Shown: positions 8,508 through 18,822, counted from the stretch's first letter. The stretch: DNA of 64,000 bases from Bacillota bacterium (GCA_023423045.1 JAFAGA010000010.1:1-64000); one strand, 5' to 3'. The notes: generated by a model not told the origin, from the letters alone. Numbers and translations are program-made.

Positions 8508-8536
8508 TTTTCATTTGTGCTGGCATATGATAGAAT
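8508..8536 (+). promoter_or_regulatory. Candidate extended -10 promoter for the Nudix gene
   Basis: TTTTCA (8508-8513), 17-bp spacer ending in TGA, TAGAAT (8531-8536). The TGn extension supports the weak -35 box. It leaves a leader of about 95 nt. Confidence 0.4.
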
Positions 8537-8636
8537 AGATATAGCTAAGCTGACAAGAACACATTATTTCATAATTCACTTTGCAAATATTGAGCTGCTG
8601 CCCCGATTTACAGGTAGCGGCAGAAGGGAGGTTACG

Positions 8637-9092
8637 ATGAGGCGGTATGCAGTATGTGGTGTCGTAATGCTGCAGGGAAAAGTCCTGTTGGTTCGGCACA
8701 CCTATGGCATGGCCAAAGACAGGCTGTTGATTCCCGGAGGCTATGTGAAGGAGAAGGAGTTGCCAACGGATGCCGTTGTCCGTGAAATATATGAAGAAAC
8801 CAAGGTAAATACGGAGGTAGAATCAATTATCTCTGTCCAGTTTAAGCCGGAGGAATGGTGTATTGTATTCTTGATGAAGTACATATCAGGAAATCCGGAG
8901 CCGGATTATCACGAAAATAGTGAGGTTATGTTGTTAACGGCCCGGGAGGCTCTCAAAAGGCAGGATTTAACCAGAACTTCCAGAGTGATTCTTCAAACAA
9001 TCCAGTCTGCAAATTATAGTCAATTAACCTGCAGTGATTTTTGCCCTGATACATCAAAACCGGCAGAATATAAAATCTTCGGCGTATTATAG
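8637..9092 (+). CDS. Nudix hydrolase family protein
   Basis: A 151-aa protein when started at ATG 8637, which has AAGGGAGGT 5 nt upstream; an open frame continues upstream to 8517 but shows no family similarity. The Nudix box runs from about residue 34 to 57 (GGYVKEKE, seven residues, REIYEETKV). The last glycine of the classical REUxEExGU is replaced by lysine. The REIYEE metal-binding glutamates are kept, so hydrolysis of a nucleoside diphosphate-linked compound is plausible, but the substrate cannot be read from sequence. It is monocistronic and ends at a hairpin terminator. Confidence 0.85.
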   Translation: MRRYAVCGVVMLQGKVLLVRHTYGMAKDRLLIPGGYVKEKELPTDAVVREIYEETKVNTEVESIISVQFKPEEWCIVFLMKYISGNPEPDYHENSEVMLLTAREALKRQDLTRTSRVILQTIQSANYSQLTCSDFCPDTSKPAEYKIFGVL

Positions 9093-9121
9093 TGAATAAA
9101 TAAATGACATTGAACAGCAGG

Positions 9122-9178
9122 AAAGGTCGGGGAGTTTACCGTAATGCATTGCATGCGGGAAGCTTCCTGACCTTTTTG
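9122..9178 (+). terminator. Hairpin terminator after the Nudix gene
   Basis: AAAGGTCGGGGAG pairs (with G-T wobbles) with CTTCCTGACCTTT and is followed by T-rich sequence. Confidence 0.7.
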
Positions 9179-9367
9179 TGTATATTATCACTTTAATCCT
9201 TCGAATGAATCAAATCTCTTTCCTGATTAATAAGATTTGCAAAAATGGCATAATATATTACAGGAACATAATGCGCGTTCCTGTATTACGGGAAGAAAAA
9301 TAATCTTTCTGACATTAGTCAAGTCATGCGATGAAAATCTGCATAATATCAGGAAAGGGACACAGTG

Positions 9368-12300
9368 ATGACTTTGAATGATTTGGGACCGAAAGAGTGG
9401 GAGCAGCTTATGAAGGAGCTTGCTTCCGATCATAAGGATATAAAAATAACGAGATACAATACCATTTTGGATTATTACAATCAGGTTGCTTATAAAAAAT
9501 TAAACCGTATTCGCGATCATATTTCCGAAGTATCTACGGATATCATAGTCCTGATTCCGGCGGCACGCTGGTTATTCGATAATTTCCAGATGATGTACCG
9601 GGAAATTAAGAAATTCCGGGCTTCCGGGACAAGCTATGAGCTTCTTCCAATACTGAGAGACGGAGAGGATAGAGGATATCCGAGGGTCTATATTCTTGCC
9701 CGGGCTATAACCCGGCTCAGCGGCGGGTATCTGAATGAAGAGAATATCCATATTATGCTGTCTGCCTACCAGAAGGAGCTCCCTCTGACAGATAAGGAGA
9801 TATGGGTGCTGCCTGAGATGCTGGGCTTTTGTCTGCTGGAAAACATTATCGAACTGGCCCAGGAAATCATTCATATTATTAAGATCAAATCCAAAGCGGA
9901 TCGCTTCATACACAAAAAATTAAGGAACAGTCAGGGAATGGTGGAGATATCCTCCCTGCTGACAGAGTTAGAGGAGGAGTGTAAGCATGATTTTAACTTT
10001 CACTCCCATGTATTGCATCTGCTAAAAAATATGTCGGCGGACGAAATATCCCTTCAGAGATACCTGGATTATCATTTCAAAAGCTTTGAACGCCTCATTA
10101 AACCCAGCGATGTATTTACTGCGGAGGGTAAGATTGAATCACAGCTGGAGGCATATATTCGCGCACTGGTGATTAGCCTGAGGGAGATCAACGATATTGA
10201 TACGGAGGCATTCTTTGATGTTTATTCCTATCTCGAACATATCCTCTCCAAGGACCCGGAAGGGGTGTATTCAAAGATGGATTCAGAGAGCAGGGGAATG
10301 TACCGCCAGGTTATTGTCAAGCTCTCCCGAAAGTATAAGCTTCAAGAGGAAAAAATCGCGGATACCTGTCTGGAGCTGGCGGTCCAGGGCAGGCAGGATA
10401 TGAACCGTTCCCATCATGTCGGTGTTTACCTTTTGGGAAAAGGCTGCCGGATCCTGCGGGCTAAGCTGCTGGGAAAGCAGGTGCCGGAGAACCTGGAGAA
10501 GAGGAATTGGAAGGGTTTCCTGTACTTTGTATCTCTGACAGGTATCTTTGTATGCTTGAATGTGCTCCTAAGCTGTGGAGCCGGAAGCTCAGACCAGGGG
10601 ACTTCCGCAGCGCAAATCCTCCCTTTGCTCCTTGCAGCGGCACCGCTGCTCATTGGTATTGCCCTAGAGATAAACAATTTTATATTTACCCGAAATATTC
10701 TGGTTAAGAAAATACCCTCGATGAATTATATTGCCCGGGTACCGGAGGAAGCCAGAACCTTTGTTGTAATGCCCGTGATTGTGTCCTCCAAGGGACAAGC
10801 TATGGATTATATGGAACGGTTGCTGAAGCATTATCTGGCAAACCGGCAGGAGAATCTGTTTTATGCTCTTCTGGTCGACCATAAAGATGCGCAGGAGGAG
10901 TTCCTTGCGGAGGACAGGGTGATTGAGGAAGCCCTGCTGCGCCGGCAAGAGGAACTGAATGGGCTCTATCCCTCGGCCCATCCCTTGTTCTCCCTCTTTA
11001 TCCGCCGACGAAAATGGAATGAATCCGAGAAATGCTATATGTGCTGGGAACGAAAGAGGGGAAAGCTGGAGGAGTTCAATAATCTGTTAAACGGTATACC
11101 CGAGGAGGAAACCAGCTTTTCTTTGATCCAATGTGACAGAACGCTTTTAACCACCTTCCGCTATGTAATTACACTGGACTCGGATACGGATTTAATCAGG
11201 GATAATGCCGCCAAGCTGGTGGGGCTGATCGATCATCCGATGAACCGGCCGATCCTGGACGAGGAAGGATTAAAGGTGAAGGAGGGCTATGTGATTATTC
11301 AACCCTCAGTCAGAAACCATATTGTTAACCGGGGCGGAAGTCATTTTGCAGAGCTGTTCGGAGGACAATCCGGTATGGTCTATTATGCTACCGCAATATC
11401 GGATATCTACCAGGATATCTTTAATGAGGGAATATATATCGGCAAGGGGATCTATGATCTGCATGCCTTTCACCGGCTGCTGCATAAAGTGATTCCGGAG
11501 AATAAGGTTCTCAGCCATGACTTGCTGGAAAGCTGCTATGCCAGAACCGCATTCTCCAGCAGTGCCAAGGTGATGGACAACTTCCCGGGCAGTGTTATCT
11601 CCTATGGAAAGCGGGAGCACCGCTGGATACGCGGAGATTGGCAGCTCTTTCCCTGGCTGTTTTGGAGAAAGCCTGCCAGGGGCAGAAGCTTATGTGCTTT
11701 ATCCAGATGGAAGATCTTTGATAACCTGAGGCGAAGTCTGGTTCCTGTCAGCAAGCTGTTAATAATTTTGCTTAACCTGATTATATTGCCGGGAGCAGTG
11801 TTTCTCTGGGTGCCTCTGGTCTTCTTTAGTGATGTATTCCAGCTGGTAGTGCTGGTTTTAAGTATTATGAAGCAAAAATTATTAAGGCCAAAGCTTGCAT
11901 TAGTATCCAAGGGGCTGAAAAAAGAACTGGGAACTATGATACAGCGGGCCTTTCTGGAGTTTGCCATAACACCCTACCGGGCATACATCGCCATAGATGC
12001 AATTCTTCGGACCTTATTCCGTCTATATGTCAGCAGAAGGAATCTGCTGCGGTGGAATACGGCGGAAGCGGTTGATTCTCAGATTAGCAATACGGTGAAG
12101 GGATATTTTATTACAATGTGGAGCGGTACCGTTATGGCGGTTTTATTGCTGTTTCTGCTGCTGCGCATCGATATCACATTGTCCGGAAGAATATTATATG
12201 CATTTGCCATGCTATGTTGGGCTGCCTCTTTTTACATGTCCTACCGAATCAGCCAGCCGGGAGAACAAAGCAATGATGCGGTGAAGCAGGAGGATAGGGA

Positions 12301-15292
12301 GCTGCTTCTGGAGGCTTCGCGCAGAACCTGGATGTTCTTCAAGGATTTTGCAAAGCCTGAGAATCATTACCTGTGTCCGGACAATTATCAGATTGCCAAG
12401 GTGGAGAAGCTCAGCGATAAAACCTCTCCCACCAATATCGGGCTTCAGTTTTTATCCATTCTGACTGCAAGGGACCTCGGTTTTGAGACCCTGAGTCAAA
12501 CGGTGGTGCAGACGGAGCAGTTGATGAATACAGTGGAAAGGCTGGAAAAGTGGAAAGGACATCTGTTTAACTGGTATCATATCAGAACCCTGGGAGTGCT
12601 TAACCCTGCCTATATATCCACTGTGGACAGCGGTAATTTTCTCGGACATCTGGTGGCCTTAAAGAATGGATTGCTGGAACAGCTGAAACAGCCGGTTATT
12701 TCGGAGAATTATCTGAGGGAGCTGGAGGAGGTATTAAAGCTAAGCCGGTATGACGGCAGGCTTTCCGGCCATTATGCAACAATCGGTGAGTTTTGCCAAG
12801 CGGCTGCAAGTATCCGGGATAATTTGCAGGGACGTTCCGTGGAGCAATATGAGGACGCCCGCTGGATCAGGGAACTAAAGATGCGGATAGAAGAAATCCT
12901 GGAAGAGACGGCATATCTTATGCTGGAACAAGAAGGTCTTTCTTCCTGTCCAACCCTGGAGCAATTATCAGAGAAGGGAAATGGGAATGCCTCTGCAATG
13001 GTCAGTCGAATCAAGCAATTGTGCAGGCAGATCGATCAAATTCTGTCCGGAGTGGAATTTGGATTTTTATATAATGAAAAGAGAATGCTGTTCCACATCG
13101 GTTATCATGTATCCTCCCAGACTCTGGATGCGGGCTGCTATGATTTGATGGCTTCCGAGTCTGCCCTGACCAGTTTTCTGGCCATTGCCGGCGGAAGTAT
13201 TCCCCAGAAACACTGGTTCAAGCTTGGAAGGCCCCTGACGATGGTAAAGGGAATTCCCTGCTTTGTCTCCTGGAGCGGGACAATGTTTGAATATCTGATG
13301 CCCAATCTGGTGATGAAGGAATATGAGGATTCGGTTTTTGCGGAGACCTCCAGAGCCGCAGTGCTGCAACAGATAAAATATGCCCATGAAACGGGAATCC
13401 CATGGGGGATTTCGGAATCCCAATATTACCGCTTTGACTTGAATGCCAATTACCAATATAAAGCGTTCGGTGTGCCGAAGCTGCGGCTGCAGCCGGTCAG
13501 GAAGAATTCCCTGGTGGTGACACCCTATGCCTGTATGCTGGCCCTGGAGTATGCCGGGGAGGACTGCTTTGCCAATCTAAGGCGGCTGAAGGAGCTTGGT
13601 GTGTATGGTAAATACGGTTTTTATGAGGCGATTGATTATAATAGTCCGGATGCTTCGGAGATGACACCCTATTGTATTGTCCGCTCCTTCATGGCACATC
13701 ACCAGGGAATGAATCTGGTAGCGGTCAACAATTTCCTGAATAGCGGAATTATGAGAAAACGTTTTCACTCAGAACCGATGATAAAAGCGACGGAAAGCCT
13801 GCTGGAGGAGAAACGGCGCAGTCATTTGATTTCAATCGCCAAACAGGGATATACCATCAAGATCAGCCGGTCTTATTTTAAGGAGGAGGCTTATAGCAGC
13901 CGTTATGTGAACACCATATCGCCAAGGCTTCCGGTAACCAATTATCTTTCCAATAACCAATATTCCCTGCTGATCACCTCGGACGGAGACGGCTTCAGCA
14001 GCTTCAGAGATTTGATGCTGTACCGGTGGAGAGCGGATGTATATGCCAATACCGGCAATTATATTTATATCAAGGATACGAAGAGCAAGAGAGTGTGGAG
14101 CAGCGCATACCATCCGACCAAAGCGGAGCCGGACCGGTATCAGGTGGTGTTTTCTCCCCATCAGGCACTGTTCATGCGGACGGATGGGGAAATCTCAACC
14201 GAGACAGTCGTCAGCCTGGATGCAAACCGAAATATGGAGATTCGCAAGGTGACAGTGGCAAACCATGGAAAAGAGAATAAATTCATCGAATTGACCAGTT
14301 ATCTTGAGGTTGTTGGTGATACCCATCTGGCAGAGATCAGCCATCCGGCCTTTAATAAGCTGTTTATGGAAAGTGAATTCCTGGAGGAGCAGGAGATATT
14401 CCTTACAAAGCGCAGAAGCGGGAAATCTGTAAATTATCCGTATATCATGCATATGGTAAGATCCGGTGTAAAACCGGTAAAAAGAGTGGAGTATGAGAAT
14501 GATAGATTAAGATTCTTGGGAAGAAATAACACTCCCGCCAGCCCGTCGGTAGTTGAAAACAGTATCCCCCTCTCGAATCAGGCGGGCTTTTGCAATGATC
14601 CCATCATGAGCCTGAAGGTAACCATCCCGCTGAATGCAGGAGAGACGGCATCCGTTTCCTTTGTTACAGGAGTATGCAGCAGCCGGGATGAGGCAGTTCT
14701 AATCGGGCATGAGCTGAGCAGGGCTTATCACATTGATGACATATTCGAGAAATTCAAGCTTCAAAAGGAAATTGAATTGAAATACCTGGAGATCTCACGT
14801 GCGCAGATCAATGCCTTTCAGGATCTGATCAGCCCCATTTATTATCCCAGCAGATATTATCGGGGGCCAAGAGAGAATATCCGGCGGAATTACAAAAACC
14901 AGAGCTTCTTATGGAGGTTCGGCGTATCCGGAGACAATCCGATTATGCTTCTTCGGATAAAATCCATCGAGGAGGGGGAGCTGATCAGGGATGCACTCAA
15001 AGCCTATGAATACCTGAAAATGAACCGGGTAACTGTGGACCTGATCCTTCTCAGTGAGGCAAAGCACGGTTATCTTCAGGAATTGGATGATTTGGTTAAT
15101 GATTTGACCAGCTCCCTGCGGCTGTATGATTCTAATAACGAGAGGCCGAGTCTGTTTCTGCTGCATTCCTATCAGATGATACCGGCTGAGATAGACTTGC
15201 TTCTGACTGTCGCAAGAGTAGTGATATCCGAGAGGACCGGGATCTATTTCCGGGGTATCCGGGAGAACCGGAGTGAATTGATTGAAGAATAA
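9368..15292 (+). CDS. Cyclic beta-1,2-glucan synthase, large subunit (GT84 + GH189-like), GH94 on a separate gene
   Basis: A 1974-aa membrane protein matching the first 70% of NdvB/Cgs. Order: cytosolic N-terminal region; two membrane segments (about 380-440); GT84 glucosyltransferase with LDSDTD near residue 603, FNEGIYIGKGIYDLHAF, VLSHDLLE and HRWIRGDWQLFPW; four or more membrane segments (795-960); a glycoamylase-like domain (about 975-1480) ending in FMAHHQGMNLVAVNNF, equivalent to the GH189 cyclisation domain of Cgs; then a GH94-associated beta domain to the end. Known Cgs polymerises glucose from UDP-glucose by beta-1,2 links, GH94 phosphorolysis sets chain length, and the middle domain closes the ring. 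Here the GH94 catalytic part is the next gene. GTG 9365 is an alternative start; AAAGGG lies 8 nt before ATG 9368. Confidence 0.9.
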   Translation: MTLNDLGPKEWEQLMKELASDHKDIKITRYNTILDYYNQVAYKKLNRIRDHISEVSTDIIVLIPAARWLFDNFQMMYREIKKFRASGTSYELLPILRDGEDRGYPRVYILARAITRLSGGYLNEENIHIMLSAYQKELPLTDKEIWVLPEMLGFCLLENIIELAQEIIHIIKIKSKADRFIHKKLRNSQGMVEISSLLTELEEECKHDFNFHSHVLHLLKNMSADEISLQRYLDYHFKSFERLIKPSDVFTAEGKIESQLEAYIRALVISLREINDIDTEAFFDVYSYLEHILSKDPEGVYSKMDSESRGMYRQVIVKLSRKYKLQEEKIADTCLELAVQGRQDMNRSHHVGVYLLGKGCRILRAKLLGKQVPENLEKRNWKGFLYFVSLTGIFVCLNVLLSCGAGSSDQGTSAAQILPLLLAAAPLLIGIALEINNFIFTRNILVKKIPSMNYIARVPEEARTFVVMPVIVSSKGQAMDYMERLLKHYLANRQENLFYALLVDHKDAQEEFLAEDRVIEEALLRRQEELNGLYPSAHPLFSLFIRRRKWNESEKCYMCWERKRGKLEEFNNLLNGIPEEETSFSLIQCDRTLLTTFRYVITLDSDTDLIRDNAAKLVGLIDHPMNRPILDEEGLKVKEGYVIIQPSVRNHIVNRGGSHFAELFGGQSGMVYYATAISDIYQDIFNEGIYIGKGIYDLHAFHRLLHKVIPENKVLSHDLLESCYARTAFSSSAKVMDNFPGSVISYGKREHRWIRGDWQLFPWLFWRKPARGRSLCALSRWKIFDNLRRSLVPVSKLLIILLNLIILPGAVFLWVPLVFFSDVFQLVVLVLSIMKQKLLRPKLALVSKGLKKELGTMIQRAFLEFAITPYRAYIAIDAILRTLFRLYVSRRNLLRWNTAEAVDSQISNTVKGYFITMWSGTVMAVLLLFLLLRIDITLSGRILYAFAMLCWAASFYMSYRISQPGEQSNDAVKQEDRELLLEASRRTWMFFKDFAKPENHYLCPDNYQIAKVEKLSDKTSPTNIGLQFLSILTARDLGFETLSQTVVQTEQLMNTVERLEKWKGHLFNWYHIRTLGVLNPAYISTVDSGNFLGHLVALKNGLLEQLKQPVISENYLRELEEVLKLSRYDGRLSGHYATIGEFCQAAASIRDNLQGRSVEQYEDARWIRELKMRIEEILEETAYLMLEQEGLSSCPTLEQLSEKGNGNASAMVSRIKQLCRQIDQILSGVEFGFLYNEKRMLFHIGYHVSSQTLDAGCYDLMASESALTSFLAIAGGSIPQKHWFKLGRPLTMVKGIPCFVSWSGTMFEYLMPNLVMKEYEDSVFAETSRAAVLQQIKYAHETGIPWGISESQYYRFDLNANYQYKAFGVPKLRLQPVRKNSLVVTPYACMLALEYAGEDCFANLRRLKELGVYGKYGFYEAIDYNSPDASEMTPYCIVRSFMAHHQGMNLVAVNNFLNSGIMRKRFHSEPMIKATESLLEEKRRSHLISIAKQGYTIKISRSYFKEEAYSSRYVNTISPRLPVTNYLSNNQYSLLITSDGDGFSSFRDLMLYRWRADVYANTGNYIYIKDTKSKRVWSSAYHPTKAEPDRYQVVFSPHQALFMRTDGEISTETVVSLDANRNMEIRKVTVANHGKENKFIELTSYLEVVGDTHLAEISHPAFNKLFMESEFLEEQEIFLTKRRSGKSVNYPYIMHMVRSGVKPVKRVEYENDRLRFLGRNNTPASPSVVENSIPLSNQAGFCNDPIMSLKVTIPLNAGETASVSFVTGVCSSRDEAVLIGHELSRAYHIDDIFEKFKLQKEIELKYLEISRAQINAFQDLISPIYYPSRYYRGPRENIRRNYKNQSFLWRFGVSGDNPIMLLRIKSIEEGELIRDALKAYEYLKMNRVTVDLILLSEAKHGYLQELDDLVNDLTSSLRLYDSNNERPSLFLLHSYQMIPAEIDLLLTVARVVISERTGIYFRGIRENRSELIEE

Positions 15293-15341
15293 AGAGTGAA
15301 AGAAAATGCTCTTTCAGGTGTTGTTTGAGACGGAGGTAATA

Positions 15342-17765
15342 GTGAAGGAGGCGGACCGATTGGATACAGGAATGGAACAATATGAGTATTTCAATGGCTT
15401 TGGGGGCTTTGTGGAAGAGGGTAAGGAATATGAGATTCTTCTGGAGGGCAATAATAAGCCTCCGGTTCCCTGGATTAATGTAATTGCCAATAAAAATTTC
15501 GGATTCACAATCTCTGAAGCCGGAGCGGGTTTTACCTGGTCCGGCAACAGCAGGGAGAATAAGATCACCGCCTGGTCCAATGATCCGGTGAGTGATCAGC
15601 CCTCCGAAATGATCTATATCTATGATGAAATCACCGGGGAGGTGATTACTCCGGTTTCCCTCGGCAGAAGTGACCGGGGAACCTACCGGGTCAGACATGG
15701 CTTTGGCTATTCCGTATTTTTGCATGAGGAGGCCGGGCTGGAGCAGGAGCTTACGGTTTTTGCCGCCACACAGGAGCCGATTAAGCTGTGGCAGCTGAAG
15801 CTGACGAATAACTCCGAACGGGTTAAATATTTAAGTTTGACCTATTACGCGGAGTGGGTTTTAGGAACGCAGAGGGAGCACACCAATCCCTATATTTTGA
15901 CTTCCTACAGCAATGAGCACGAGTATCTGGCTGCCAAGAATAACTATTCCTTTCATTTTCAAGAAAGCAGTGCGTTCCTCTTTGGAAGCGAGATGATCAA
16001 AAGATATACCGGCGACCGTCAGGAATTCCTTGGGACGAAGGGCTCCGTATATCATCCCCGGGGAGTAGAAGGCATGTTGTCCAACCATACCGGAGTGTGC
16101 TATGACCCCTGCGGAGCGATTCAGAGCACCATAGCCCTGGGCCGGGAGGAGAGCAAAACAATAATCTTTGCGCTGGGATACAGCAGCGATCATAATGAGA
16201 TTCGCAAGCTGAGGTATAAATACAAGGATCCCCGCAGGGTCAGCGAGGAATTGGAGCAGGTGAAGGCTTATTGGAGACAGCTTTGCAATACGGTTCAGGT
16301 AAAGACTACGGATAAGGCTATAGATTACCTGGTGAACGGCTGGCTCCTGTATCAGACTGTTTCCTGCAGAATGAATGCCAGAGCGGCCTTCTACCAGTGC
16401 GGCGGTGCATATGGCTATCGTGACCAGCTCCAGGATACGCTGGCGCTTCAATTTGCGGATCCGGGAGCGCTGAGAAAACAGATTATTATTGCCTGCAGCA
16501 GGCAGTTTGAAGAAGGGGATGTGCAGCACTGGTGGCATCCTCCCATGGGCATTGGGGTCCGCACGAGAATAACCGATGATCTTCTCTGGCTTCCCTATGC
16601 GGTGGCCGCCTATATCCGCAGCACCGCAGACTATACTATATTGAGGGAAGAGGTGCCTTACATCAAAGGTCCCTTACTGGAAAAAGACCAGCATGACGTC
16701 ATGTTCACGCCTGAGATATCCGAAATCGCGGGGAGTGTATATGAGCATAGCAAGAAGACGATTCTGTGCACCAATTTAGGGGATCATGGTCTTCCTCTGA
16801 TGGGAGGAGGAGATTGGAACGACGGCATGAATGAAGTCGGTAAGGATGGTAAGGGAGAAAGTGTATGGCTGGCCTGGTTTTTCTATACATTATTGGGGGA
16901 TTTTATTCCCCTGTGCCGTCATATGGGAGAGGAGGAATTCGCCGGAGAGCTGGAGCAAAAGCGGGAAATGGTACTGGAGAGCATTGAGAAATGCGCATGG
17001 GACGGAGAATGGTACCTGCGGGCCTTTTATGACGACGGCACGAAGCTTGGCTCCAAAGAAAATGATGAATGCAGAATCGATTCCATCAGCCAATCCTGGA
17101 GTGTAATATCCGGCGGAGCAAAAGAGGAGAGGGCGCTGACCGCCATGGGATCTGCCTGGCGTTATCTGGTCAGGGAAGAGGATGATATCTCCCTGCTCCT
17201 TGCGCCGCCCTTTAATAAAACAGATAAAAATCCCGGATATATCAAGAATTATTATCCGGGGATCCGGGAAAACGGAGGGCAGTATACTCACGCTGCCGTA
17301 TGGCTTGCAATTGCTACGACTAAAATTCGGGATTATAATATGGCTCATACTCTGTTCACGATGCTGAATCCGATTCATATCACGGAGCATAAACGGGAAG
17401 CCTTGATTTATGAAAAGGAGCCCTATGTCATGATTGCGGATATCTCTCTTAGTCCGCCCTATACAGGCAGAGGAGGGTGGAGTTGGTATACCGGTTCCGC
17501 CGGCTGGATGTATCAGGGGTTGGTATGCTGGTTCCTCGGTATCCGCAAGGAAGCGGATGAGCTGGTCATTGATCCGGCAACCCCGGCCTGCTTCGGTGAA
17601 TTCACCGTCCGGTATCAGTATGGTACCGCACTGTATGAGATCAAAGTCATTAGCCGGAGCAAAGGAATACTCACAACTACGGAGCTCATACTGGACGGAA
17701 CAAAAATAAGCGGCAACCGGATTAAGCTGACGGATGACGGCGCCTGCCATAGTGTACTGGTATAA
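15342..17765 (+). CDS. GH94 glycoside phosphorylase, small subunit of split cyclic beta-1,2-glucan synthase
   Basis: About 807 aa. The N-terminus (EYFNGFGGFVEEGKEYEI, then PWINVIANKNFGFTISEAGAG and TWSGNSRENKITAWSNDPVS) is the conserved opening of the C-terminal GH94 part of NdvB/Cgs. The catalytic acid Asp sits in GGGDWNDGMN near residue 490, and the phosphate-site region (GGQYTHAAVW) is kept. It lies 49 bp after the GT84 gene, in another frame. GTG 15342 (GGAGG 5 nt upstream) and TTG 15360 (AAGGAGG 8 nt upstream) both have excellent ribosome sites; ATG 15306 has a poor one. This argues for a real gene split rather than a sequencing frameshift. The two proteins together total about 2780 aa, the length of a one-piece Cgs. 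It could alternatively act as a free 1,2-beta-oligoglucan phosphorylase. Confidence 0.88.
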   Translation: MKEADRLDTGMEQYEYFNGFGGFVEEGKEYEILLEGNNKPPVPWINVIANKNFGFTISEAGAGFTWSGNSRENKITAWSNDPVSDQPSEMIYIYDEITGEVITPVSLGRSDRGTYRVRHGFGYSVFLHEEAGLEQELTVFAATQEPIKLWQLKLTNNSERVKYLSLTYYAEWVLGTQREHTNPYILTSYSNEHEYLAAKNNYSFHFQESSAFLFGSEMIKRYTGDRQEFLGTKGSVYHPRGVEGMLSNHTGVCYDPCGAIQSTIALGREESKTIIFALGYSSDHNEIRKLRYKYKDPRRVSEELEQVKAYWRQLCNTVQVKTTDKAIDYLVNGWLLYQTVSCRMNARAAFYQCGGAYGYRDQLQDTLALQFADPGALRKQIIIACSRQFEEGDVQHWWHPPMGIGVRTRITDDLLWLPYAVAAYIRSTADYTILREEVPYIKGPLLEKDQHDVMFTPEISEIAGSVYEHSKKTILCTNLGDHGLPLMGGGDWNDGMNEVGKDGKGESVWLAWFFYTLLGDFIPLCRHMGEEEFAGELEQKREMVLESIEKCAWDGEWYLRAFYDDGTKLGSKENDECRIDSISQSWSVISGGAKEERALTAMGSAWRYLVREEDDISLLLAPPFNKTDKNPGYIKNYYPGIRENGGQYTHAAVWLAIATTKIRDYNMAHTLFTMLNPIHITEHKREALIYEKEPYVMIADISLSPPYTGRGGWSWYTGSAGWMYQGLVCWFLGIRKEADELVIDPATPACFGEFTVRYQYGTALYEIKVISRSKGILTTTELILDGTKISGNRIKLTDDGACHSVLV

Positions 17766-17768
17766 TGT

Positions 17769-17811
17769 TGCCGGAGATAATCTAAGTTCCTTCTAAATTT
17801 AGTCTCCGGCA
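17769..17811. terminator. Inverted repeat between convergent genes
   Basis: TGCCGGAGA pairs with TCTCCGGCA across a 25-nt loop between the stop codons of the GH94 gene and the convergent zinc-ribbon gene. There is no T-run, so the terminator call is tentative. Confidence 0.4.
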
Positions 17812-17818
17812 GCCGGAA

Positions 17819-18586
17819 TTATTTGCAGAAAGCATGAAAGTCCTTCTCGTTCATATGCTTGCCTACCAGCTTCCATAAGGCTTCTTTGGGATCGCCATGA
17901 TAGTGAAGCCCTGGAACCTCCTGTTCCCAGCGCTGGACACTGCAATAAAGATAGGAATACCAGTTGGGATTCAGGCGCTTCCCTGCCAATGCAGTAAGAT
18001 AGAGATTTTCCAGTAAGAAATCAAATGCTTTATCAAAGACCTTCTTATCCATTATGAGCCGGCTGCGCAGTTCATCCTTATCCACAAAATCAGAATGCCT
18101 GATTGCATCAAAAACAGCTTGAGCTTCGGGTGACAATTCTTTTTTACTCTTGGTACGCTTCAGCAGCCGGTATGCTTTGATAGAGAGATAGGTTGACCGT
18201 TTCTTAAAGGCTTTGCAATAGAATATCTGCTGCAGTTCAATTAATCCGATGATATTCTCCATATTGTAGCCAAGGCCGCATAAAGAGGGAAGCTCTTTAT
18301 TCTCGTTGCACAGAAGTATTCCGTTGGTTTCAATATATTCTTTCAGCTCCTCCTGCCGGGCGGTATTGTACGGATGAAACATATCGGTTTGTACCGCTCT
18401 GGAATGGAGGATGCTTCCACAGTCCTTACAGAGCAGATGCTCGATATGGGAGCACTCAGCCGTTGAGTGATAAGCATACAGATCGGCGTACAACTGCCCG
18501 GAGCCTAATTGATATCCGATTCCGATATCCGTGCTGTCACAATAGGGACAGCGTTCAATTATAATGTTTTTCATGTCATTCATCAT
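17819..18586 (-). CDS. Uncharacterised zinc-ribbon protein
   Basis: A 255-aa cytoplasmic protein I do not recognise. The N-terminus has a two-knuckle zinc ribbon: CPYCDSTDIGIGY near residues 13-25 and LLCKDCGSILHSRAV near 52-66. The middle is helical and lysine-rich. The part around AIRHSDFVDKDELRSRLIMD and FDKAFDFLLENLYLTAL looks like a winged-helix segment. The C-terminus is YCSVQRWEQEVPGL...ALWKLVGKHM. Two features of a DNA- or RNA-binding regulator are thus present, but no family name can be given. The start is uncertain: ATGs at codons 1, 2 and 5 all follow one AGGAG, and codon 2 or 5 gives better spacing. It stands alone, convergent to the GH94 gene. Confidence 0.75.
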   Translation of the reverse strand: MMNDMKNIIIERCPYCDSTDIGIGYQLGSGQLYADLYAYHSTAECSHIEHLLCKDCGSILHSRAVQTDMFHPYNTARQEELKEYIETNGILLCNENKELPSLCGLGYNMENIIGLIELQQIFYCKAFKKRSTYLSIKAYRLLKRTKSKKELSPEAQAVFDAIRHSDFVDKDELRSRLIMDKKVFDKAFDFLLENLYLTALAGKRLNPNWYSYLYCSVQRWEQEVPGLHYHGDPKEALWKLVGKHMNEKDFHAFCK

Positions 18587-18645
18587 CTCCTGGATATATT
18601 AGTTTAAGCAGTATCATAAAATATTACGAAAGCACTCTCCGCCAT

Positions 18646-18736
18646 TATATCATGAACATAGATCGTATTCATGATCCTCAGCTCCGATCGCATGCTTACG
18701 AGCAAGCTCCCATAATATTCACTACGCTTTTATTAT
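18646..18736 (-). repeat. Dispersed structured repeat, copy C (inverted)
   Basis: Read on the minus strand this is the same roughly 88-bp unit as the tandem pair at 37923-38098: AAAGCGTAG, AGCTTGCT, GCATGCGA-CGGAGC, then GATCATGAA...TTCATGAT as a hairpin. It is more diverged than the other two copies. It sits upstream of the promoter at 18823. Confidence 0.7.
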
Positions 18737-18822
18737 ACCATATGGTACTGTGGGAGGGAATCTTTTTGTGGGTAGACAGGAGAGACACTCCTTCCGGTAA
18801 AGAGCCGGCATAACGCCGTGTA

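Noticed and set aside
8517..8636. Longer N-terminus for the Nudix protein
   Set aside because: The extension overlaps the promoter, has no family similarity, and the internal ATG has a strong ribosome site.
15285..15345. Frameshift breaking a single cyclic glucan synthase gene
   Set aside because: The second gene has two strong, well-spaced ribosome binding sites and the break lies in a variable linker; a real split is more likely, though raw reads should decide.
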